Of a stretch of DNA of 12,934 nucleotides, positions 7,259 through 12,934 are shown piece after piece (position 1 is the first letter of the stretch; each line of letters opens with the position of its first letter). A model generated the notes under the pieces. That model saw nothing but the letters and a program-made list of their open reading frames with translations, was not told the DNA's origin and ran no database searches. Position numbers and translations under genes: made by a program. Origin of the DNA: LB3-1 sp036402055. GTDB lineage: Bacteria; Chloroflexota; Chloroflexia; Chloroflexales; Kallotenuaceae. The stretch lies in assembly GCA_036402055.1 (NCBI GenBank), contig DASWTQ010000503.1, positions 1-12,934 on the forward strand. The letters run 5' to 3'.

Positions 7259-10200
7259 ATGGTGGACAACTCAGATGTGTTAGAGGGAATGGACGGTTCG
7301 GAAATCGCGATTATTGGCATGTCATGTCGCTTTCCGGGCGCAAATAACCTCGAAACATACTGGAGCAATCTGCGTGACGGCATCGAGTCGATCACGCCGC
7401 TCAGCGACGCGGATTTGCTCGCTTCAGGTGTCAGCCAGGAAGATCTGAACCACCCGAACTACGTCAAAGCCGCTCCCTTGCTCGACAATATCGATCTGTT
7501 CGACGCCTCCTTCTTTGGCTACTCGGCAGTTGAAGCCGAAATTATGGACCCGCAGCAGCGAGTCTTGCTTGAGTCTGCCTGGGAAGCCCTGGAGCACGCC
7601 GGCTACGATCCGAAACGCTACTCCAGGCCGGTCGGTGTGTACGCCGGGGCCAAAACCAACACCTACCTGTTTCATCTTGCCGCGCAGCCGGAGCTGCTCC
7701 GCTCGATCGATTTTTTCCAGATTGTGCTGGGCGGCGATCTCGCGATGCTGAGCACGCGCCTCTCGTACAAGTTCGGTCTCAGAGGGCCGAGCTACGCCAT
7801 CCAGACGGCCTGCTCAACCTCGCTGGTCGCCGTGCATCTGGCCTGCCAGTCTTTGCTGATCGGCGAATGTCATATGGCGCTGGCCGGCGCTGTCGCGATC
7901 AACGTGCCGCATAAAACCGGCTACCTGTACCGGGACGGCGACATTTACTCGCCCGACGGTCACTGCCGCCCTTTCGACGCCAGAGCCGGCGGAACGATCT
8001 TCGGCAGCGGCGCAGGCGTGGTGGTCCTCAAGCGGCTGGAAGATGCGCTGGCCGACGGCGACACGATCCACGCTATCATCAAGGGCTCCGCGACGAATAA
8101 CGACGGCGCGGAGAAAGCTACGTTTACGGCGCCGGGCATCGAGGGCCAGGTCGATGTGATCATGGAGGCCCATGCCAACGCCAATATCTCGGCAGACACG
8201 ATCTCGTATGTTGAGGCGCATGGCACCGGCACGGCGCTGGGCGATCCGATCGAAGTGCTGGCGCTTACCGAAGCGTTCCGTGCCAGCACCGACAAACGAC
8301 AGTTTTGCGCCATCGGCTCGGTGAAGAGCAACCTCGGGCACCTCGACGCGGCGGCTGGTATGTCGAGCCTGATCAAAACCGTGCTGGCGCTCAAACACCG
8401 GCAGATCCCACCCACGCTGCATTTCGAGCAGCCGAACCCGCGCATGGAGATTGCCGGCAGCCCGTTTTTCGTCAATAGCACGCTGCGACCCTGGCAGGTT
8501 GCGCAAGGACCGCGCCGCGCCGGAGTCAGCTCGTTTGGCTTTGGCGGCACTAATGCGCATGTCATTCTTGAAGAAGCGCCGTCCACACCGCCAAGCGGCC
8601 CGAGCCGACCCTGGCAGCTGCTCCCGATCTCGGCGCGGAGCGAAGCGGCGCTGGATCGTATGGCGACCAACCTGGCACACCACCTGCGCCAGGAGCCCGG
8701 CCTGAATCTGGCGGATGTGGCCTATACACTTCAGGTTGGACGCAGAGCTTTTGCGCATCGCCGCGTGATCGTCAGCCAGACCAGCGCCGACGCAGCCGCC
8801 GTGCTTGAGAACAACGATCCCCAGGCCGTGCTTGGGGGCGTGACAACCGGCGAGCGGCCGCTGGCCTTCCTGCTTCCAGGCCAGGGCGCGCAGTATGTGG
8901 GCATGGGCCAGGAGCTGTACACGACGGAGCCGGTCTTTCGCCAAGCCGTCGATACCTGCTGCGAGCTGCTGCGGCCACACCTCGGCCTCGATCTGCGCAG
9001 CGTGCTGTATCCGGCGTCCGAGCAGCACGCGCAGGCAACCGCGCAGCTAACCCAGACCGCCATCGCCCAGCCCGCGCTCTTCGTGATTGAGTACGCGCTG
9101 GCGCAGCTCTGGCAGCAGTGGGGGATCGTGCCCCAGGCGCTGCTCGGCCACTCGATCGGCGAGTACGTCGCCGCCACGCTGGCGGGCGTGTTCACCCTCG
9201 CCGAGGCGCTGCGCCTGGTGGCGACCCGTGGTCGGTTGATGGCGACATTGCCGCCTGGAGCCATGCTGGCGATCCCGCGTGGCGAGGCCGAGGTGCGAAC
9301 CTTCCTCCCGACCGATCTCGATCTGGCTGCGATCAACGGTCCCAGTGCCTGCGTGGTCTCCGGCCCGATTCCTGCGATCGACGCGCTGGCGGAGCGGCTA
9401 GCCGCGCAAGGTATCGAGACGCGGCGGCTGCACACGTCGCACGCCTTCCACTCGGCGCTGCTCGATCCGATCCTGCCCGCCTTTCGCGCTGCCGTCCAGC
9501 AGATCCGGCTCCAGCCGCCGCAGACGCCGTTTATCTCGAATGTAAGCGGCACCTGGATTACGCCCGCGCAGGCCACGAGCCCGGATTACTGGGTGCAGCA
9601 CCTGCGCCAGCCCGTCCGCTTCGCCGACGGCCTGGCCGCGCTAATGTCCGGTAGCTCGCATCTGCTGCTGGAAGTCGGACCCGGCACCGTGCTCAGCACG
9701 CTTGCTCGCCACCAGCAGCCCGACCTGCCCATGCTGTCCTCGCTGCGCCACCCAAACGATCAGCGCTCCGATCTGGCCTTTATGCTGCTGACGCTCGGCA
9801 AGCTCTGGATCGCGGGCGTGACACTTGACTGGGAAGCGCGCAGCGCCGATGAGCAGCGCCGTCGCGTGCCATTGCCGACCTATCCGTTCGAGCGCCAGCG
9901 CTACTGGATCGATATTAGCCCACCGCCGGCCATGCAACCGAGCTACACAGCCACGCTCAAGAAGCGACCGCGCGTAGAGGATTGGCTGTATCGTCCCGAG
10001 TGGCAGCGCAACCCGCTTATGCCCGCGCCGGCGCCCGTTGATGGTGCCAGACTGCGCTGGCTGGTTTTTAGCGATGCGAACGTTAGCACCGACGCGCTCG
10101 TGACGCGGCTACGGGCGGCAGGTCAGGCCGTCGCCGTGGTCGAAGCCGGCGATCGCTACTCGCGTGTGGCCGAGGATCGCTACAGCATCAACCCGGCCCA

Positions 10201-12934
10201 GGCTGAAGACTACGACGCGCTCCTCGCAACGCTGCGCGCCAGCGGCCAGCTGCCTCAGCGGATCGTCCACGGCTGGATGCTGACCGCCGAGGCCGACGTA
10301 GACACAACTCTGGAGCGCGGCTTCTACAGCGTCCTGTATCTGGCGCAGGCGCTCCACCGCCAGCGCGCAGCCGGCCCGATCCAGCTGACGCTGCTTTCGA
10401 CGCGGCTTCAGCATATCCACGACGGCGAAGTCGTCGATCCGGCCAAAGCCGCGATCCTCGGCCCCTGGCGCGTACTTCCGCAGGAGCAGCCCAACATTTC
10501 CTGCCGCAGCGTCGACGTGGAGCTGCCCACAGCGGAAAGCGTAGTCGATCAACTGCTGGCCGAGCTGACCACGCCGCTCGACGAGCCAGCAGTCGCTTAT
10601 CGAGCGGGCGAGCGCTGGGTGCAAGTATTCGCACAGCAGGATGCAGAGACCGCGCCGGCGCAAACGCTGCTGCGCGACGACGGCACCTATCTGATTGTCG
10701 GCGGTCTTGGCAATCTCGGCCTGGCCCTGGCGACACACATCGCCCACACCGTGCGCGCCAATCTGGTGCTGGTCGGACGATCGGCGTTGCCCGCGCGCGA
10801 ATCCTGGGACGACTGGCTAGCAGCCCACGACGAGCACGATCTGATCGGGCGCAAGCGGCGGCAGGTTCAAGCCCTGGAGTCGCTCGGCGCGCAGGTGCTT
10901 GTGCTTCAGGCCGACATCACCCATCTACCTGAGATGAGCGCCGCTATCGCCGAGGCCGAGCGTGTCTTTGGCGCGCTGCATGGCGTTATTCACGCCGCCG
11001 GTGTCGCTCGCGGCGCGTCGTTCCGGGCGATCCAGGATACGGGCGCAGCCGAGACAGCGGCACATTTTGATCCCAAGATCCACGGCCTGATCGTTCTGAC
11101 GCAGGCGCTCCAGGGTCGTCGCCTCGACTTTTGCCTGCTGCAAGCATCGCTCGCATCAGTGCTCGGCGGTCTCGGCAACGTCGCCTATGCGGCGGCAAGC
11201 CAGTTCATGGATGCCTTCGCCTACCAGCAGCGCCAGCAGACGGGTACTCCCTGGATCAGCGTCGATTGGGATAGCTGGCATCAGGCTGACGATCCCAACG
11301 ACACGATCGGCGTAACGCTGTCCGAGCTTGCGATCTCGCCCGATGAAGGCCGGGCGGCGCTGCTGCACATCTTGAGCCGCGATCCCGGCGCGCAGGTGAT
11401 TGTGTCGACCGGCGATCTACACGCGCGGATCGCGCAGTGGGTCAGGCTCGACGCGCTGCGTGACGCCGGCGACACGAGCGTCCAGATTGATACCGCTCAG
11501 CCATTGCCCGCGCGTAATGAGCTGGCTCGCCGGATCGCCGCGATCTGGCAGCGCGTGCTGAACGTGCCGCAGGTTGGCTTTGACGATAACTTCTTTGATC
11601 TGGGCGGCAACTCGCTGAGCGGCATGCAGCTGATCGCCGAGGTGAAGCGCGAGCTTCATGTGCAGATCGCGCCGGTGACGCTCTTCGAAGCGCCGACGGT
11701 CAATGCGCTCACCGCGTATCTCAGCCCGGAGCTAAGCCAGAGCGCGCCACAGCCGAGCGCACCTGCACGCAGCGTTCGCGTACCCGCCGAGGAACAGCAG
11801 GCGATCGCGATCGTTGGCATGACCGGACGCTTCCCGGGTGCCCAGGACGTCGAGGCGTTCTGGGAAAACCTGCGCAATGGCGTCGAGTCGATCACCTTCT
11901 TCGGCGACGATCAGCTGAGAGAGGCCGGCATTCCCGCCGCCCTGCTCGACGATCCGAACTACGTCAAAGCTCGCCCGGTAATCGGCGACATGGCGGCGTT
12001 TGACGCGGGCTTCTTCGGCTACACGCCGCGTGAGGCCGAGCTGATGGACCCACAGCAGCGCATCTTCCTTGAGTGCGCCTGGCAAGCCCTGGAGCAGAGC
12101 GGCTATGCCATGTCCGCCTACCCGGGCGCGATCGGCGTCTTTGCCGGAGCCAGCATCAGCACCTACCTGCTGGGCTTGTACACCGATCCCGCCTTTGTCG
12201 CCTCGATCGACCCACTGCAAACGATTATTGGCAACGATAAAGACTCGCTGGCTACCAGCGTCTCCTACAAGTTCAATCTCCGAGGCCCCAGCCTGACAGT
12301 GCAGACCTACTGCTCGACCTCGCTGGTCGCCGTCCACCTGGCGCGGCAAAGCCTGCTGCGCGGCGAGTGCGATGTGGCGCTGGCCGGCGGCGTGTCGATC
12401 GTGGTGCCGCAAGAAAGCGGCTATCACTACCAGGAAGAGGGAATCGTCTCGCCCGACGGTCATTGTCGCGCTTTTGACGCCAGCGCCGGCGGAACGCTCT
12501 TCGGCAACGGCGCTGGCGTGGTGGTCCTCAAGCGCCTGGAAGATGCGCTGGCCGACGGCGATACTATTCACGCGGTGATTCGGGGCACGGCGGTTAATAA
12601 TGATGGCGCGCACAAAGTCGGCTACACGGCGCCCAGCGTCGACGGCCAGGCGGCGGTGATTCGCGCCGCGCTGAATGATGCCGGCGTGTCTGCCGAGACC
12701 ATAGATTATGTCGAGGCGCACGGCACGGCCACGGCACTGGGCGATCCGATCGAGATCACCGCGCTGACGAAAGCCTTTCGCGCCGATACCGAGCAGACCG
12801 GCTACTGCGCGATCGGCTCCGTCAAGACCAACATCGGCCACCTGGATCGCGCTGCCGGCGTGGCCGCGCTGATCAAAACCGTGCTCGCGCTCAAACACCA
12901 GCAGATCCCGCCCAGCCTGCACTTTGAGCGGCCC
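7259..12934 (+). CDS. Modular type I polyketide synthase (KS-AT-KR-ACP-KS...), 3' end outside the window
   Basis: The frame is open for 1892 codons from ATG 7259 to the right edge without a stop. It encodes one complete extension module and the start of a second. Domains, numbered from this ATG: KS2 (about 15-441, Cys185, His321, His361), KS-AT linker, malonyl-type AT (about 535-830, Ser632), KR (about 907-1395, glycine motif 1147-1154, Lys1273, Tyr1310), ACP (about 1419-1493, Ser1452) and KS3 (from about 1515, Cys1685, His1821, His1861). DH, MT and ER are absent. The N-terminus before the KS is only about 15 residues and acidic, with no long coiled-coil docking domain. The protein probably receives the chain from another PKS, possibly PKS1, whose tail is basic. 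The gene lies 845 bases after the acylase on the same strand. The family call is certain; product and polypeptide order are not shown by the sequence. Confidence 0.97.
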   Translation, partial: MVDNSDVLEGMDGSEIAIIGMSCRFPGANNLETYWSNLRDGIESITPLSDADLLASGVSQEDLNHPNYVKAAPLLDNIDLFDASFFGYSAVEAEIMDPQQRVLLESAWEALEHAGYDPKRYSRPVGVYAGAKTNTYLFHLAAQPELLRSIDFFQIVLGGDLAMLSTRLSYKFGLRGPSYAIQTACSTSLVAVHLACQSLLIGECHMALAGAVAINVPHKTGYLYRDGDIYSPDGHCRPFDARAGGTIFGSGAGVVVLKRLEDALADGDTIHAIIKGSATNNDGAEKATFTAPGIEGQVDVIMEAHANANISADTISYVEAHGTGTALGDPIEVLALTEAFRASTDKRQFCAIGSVKSNLGHLDAAAGMSSLIKTVLALKHRQIPPTLHFEQPNPRMEIAGSPFFVNSTLRPWQVAQGPRRAGVSSFGFGGTNAHVILEEAPSTPPSGPSRPWQLLPISARSEAALDRMATNLAHHLRQEPGLNLADVAYTLQVGRRAFAHRRVIVSQTSADAAAVLENNDPQAVLGGVTTGERPLAFLLPGQGAQYVGMGQELYTTEPVFRQAVDTCCELLRPHLGLDLRSVLYPASEQHAQATAQLTQTAIAQPALFVIEYALAQLWQQWGIVPQALLGHSIGEYVAATLAGVFTLAEALRLVATRGRLMATLPPGAMLAIPRGEAEVRTFLPTDLDLAAINGPSACVVSGPIPAIDALAERLAAQGIETRRLHTSHAFHSALLDPILPAFRAAVQQIRLQPPQTPFISNVSGTWITPAQATSPDYWVQHLRQPVRFADGLAALMSGSSHLLLEVGPGTVLSTLARHQQPDLPMLSSLRHPNDQRSDLAFMLLTLGKLWIAGVTLDWEARSADEQRRRVPLPTYPFERQRYWIDISPPPAMQPSYTATLKKRPRVEDWLYRPEWQRNPLMPAPAPVDGARLRWLVFSDANVSTDALVTRLRAAGQAVAVVEAGDRYSRVAEDRYSINPAQAEDYDALLATLRASGQLPQRIVHGWMLTAEADVDTTLERGFYSVLYLAQALHRQRAAGPIQLTLLSTRLQHIHDGEVVDPAKAAILGPWRVLPQEQPNISCRSVDVELPTAESVVDQLLAELTTPLDEPAVAYRAGERWVQVFAQQDAETAPAQTLLRDDGTYLIVGGLGNLGLALATHIAHTVRANLVLVGRSALPARESWDDWLAAHDEHDLIGRKRRQVQALESLGAQVLVLQADITHLPEMSAAIAEAERVFGALHGVIHAAGVARGASFRAIQDTGAAETAAHFDPKIHGLIVLTQALQGRRLDFCLLQASLASVLGGLGNVAYAAASQFMDAFAYQQRQQTGTPWISVDWDSWHQADDPNDTIGVTLSELAISPDEGRAALLHILSRDPGAQVIVSTGDLHARIAQWVRLDALRDAGDTSVQIDTAQPLPARNELARRIAAIWQRVLNVPQVGFDDNFFDLGGNSLSGMQLIAEVKRELHVQIAPVTLFEAPTVNALTAYLSPELSQSAPQPSAPARSVRVPAEEQQAIAIVGMTGRFPGAQDVEAFWENLRNGVESITFFGDDQLREAGIPAALLDDPNYVKARPVIGDMAAFDAGFFGYTPREAELMDPQQRIFLECAWQALEQSGYAMSAYPGAIGVFAGASISTYLLGLYTDPAFVASIDPLQTIIGNDKDSLATSVSYKFNLRGPSLTVQTYCSTSLVAVHLARQSLLRGECDVALAGGVSIVVPQESGYHYQEEGIVSPDGHCRAFDASAGGTLFGNGAGVVVLKRLEDALADGDTIHAVIRGTAVNNDGAHKVGYTAPSVDGQAAVIRAALNDAGVSAETIDYVEAHGTATALGDPIEITALTKAFRADTEQTGYCAIGSVKTNIGHLDRAAGVAALIKTVLALKHQQIPPSLHFERP
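7301..8580 (+). other. KS domain 2 (PKS2, first module)
   Basis: This is a complete ketosynthase with Cys in TACSTSL (codon 7811-7813), His in EAHGTGT (8219-8221) and His in NLGHLD (8339-8341). All catalytic residues are intact, so it should condense. It reads HGTGT and TACSTS, unlike KS3 (HGTAT, TYCSTS). The usual FFGYSPREAE reads FFGYSAVEAE here. Confidence 0.95.
8861..9743 (+). other. AT domain, malonyl-CoA type (PKS2)
   Basis: The nucleophile Ser lies in GHSIGEY (codon 9152-9154) and the specificity loop is HAFH (9440-9451), predicting malonyl-CoA. It aligns without gaps to the PKS1 AT at a constant offset of 7973 bases between at least 909 and 1621, with long stretches of almost identical DNA. 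Confidence 0.94.
9318..9538 (+). repeat. AT-coding DNA repeat, copy 2
   Basis: This is the partner of 1345-1565 in the AT domain of PKS2. Differences are nearly all at third codon positions; one amino-acid change (Val to Ile before NGPSACVVSGP) was noticed. Confidence 0.85.
9977..11443 (+). other. KR domain, probably active (PKS2)
   Basis: The structural subdomain starts near DWLYRPEWQR. The glycine motif VGGLGNLG is intact (10697-10720). HAAG, the active-site Lys (11075-11077, DPKIHG), a Ser in QASLASVLGG and Tyr (11186-11188) are present. The Asn of YxxxN is Ser (11198-11200). There is no LDD motif (the text reads HAAGVARGA), which argues against a classical B-type KR. The other A-type marker, a Trp before the Tyr, is also missing, so stereochemistry cannot be called safely. 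Confidence 0.88.
11515..11735 (+). other. ACP domain (PKS2)
   Basis: The carrier domain has its phosphopantetheine Ser in LGGNSL (codon 11612-11614). A Pro/Ser/Ala-rich linker of about 25 residues joins it to KS3 within the same polypeptide, so the chain passes to KS3 in cis. Confidence 0.92.
11801..12934 (+). other. KS domain 3 (PKS2, second module), cut by the window edge
   Basis: The domain opens with IAIVGMTGRFPGA. The nucleophile is Cys in TYCSTSL (codon 12311-12313), with His in EAHGTAT (12719-12721) and His in NIGHLD (12839-12841). The triad is intact. The residue before Cys is Tyr instead of the usual Ala. The domain continues past the window. Confidence 0.95.

Noticed and set aside
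7814..9028. Long open frames on the - strand inside the PKS genes (also 779-1603, 8731-9576, 11732-12922) and inside the acylase gene (4854-5594).
   Set aside because: They lie opposite well-conserved coding sequence, recur at equivalent positions of homologous domains, and have Arg-, Ser- and Ala-rich translations without known domains. They are by-products of GC-rich codon use.
1345..9538. The direct AT repeats as ends of a mobile element carrying the acylase.
   Set aside because: The repeats are coding AT sequence in both genes. No transposase, terminal inverted repeats or target-site duplication are visible.

Overview
The window is a GC-rich, densely coded piece of a secondary-metabolite gene cluster from a bacterium. 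It holds three genes, all on the + strand: the 3' end of a modular type I polyketide synthase (PKS) gene, a complete family S45 (penicillin acylase-like) Ntn-hydrolase gene, and the 5' part of a second modular PKS gene that runs off the right edge. The KS sequences (FFGY..REAE.MDPQ(Q)R, CSTSLVAVHL) and the carrier motifs LGGDS and LGGNS resemble non-actinobacterial modular PKSs, such as those of cyanobacteria, myxobacteria and Chloroflexota. A Chloroflexota-like host is only a guess; no marker gene is present to decide it.

Layout: 1-3875 is PKS1, with end of a KS, then AT, KR, ACP and a basic Gln/Arg-rich tail. 3876-4004 is a short gap. 4005-6413 is the membrane-anchored or exported S45 acylase. 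6414-7258 is an 845-base gap without a convincing gene; it is locally A+T-rich and carries a perfect 9-bp inverted repeat that overlaps a promoter-like TTGACA...TAATAT pair. 7259-12934 is PKS2, with KS, AT, KR, ACP and then most of a second KS. PKS2 has no stop before the window end.

How the genes could work together: both complete AT domains carry GHSIG and HAFH, so both extend with malonyl-CoA. PKS1's KR has lost several conserved residues (Rossmann glycine, active-site Lys, the Asn position) and is probably inactive, leaving a beta-keto group. PKS2's KR keeps its glycine motif, Lys, Ser and Tyr and should give a beta-hydroxy group. Neither module has DH, ER or MT domains, and no thioesterase is present, so the chain continues beyond this window. 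The S45 acylase between the PKS genes suggests that an N-acyl (amide) group is removed late, outside the cytoplasm, as PvdQ does in pyoverdine maturation. Self-protection or signal hydrolysis are alternatives.

The two AT domains, and patches of the KS domains, are so similar at the DNA level that recent module duplication or gene conversion is likely.
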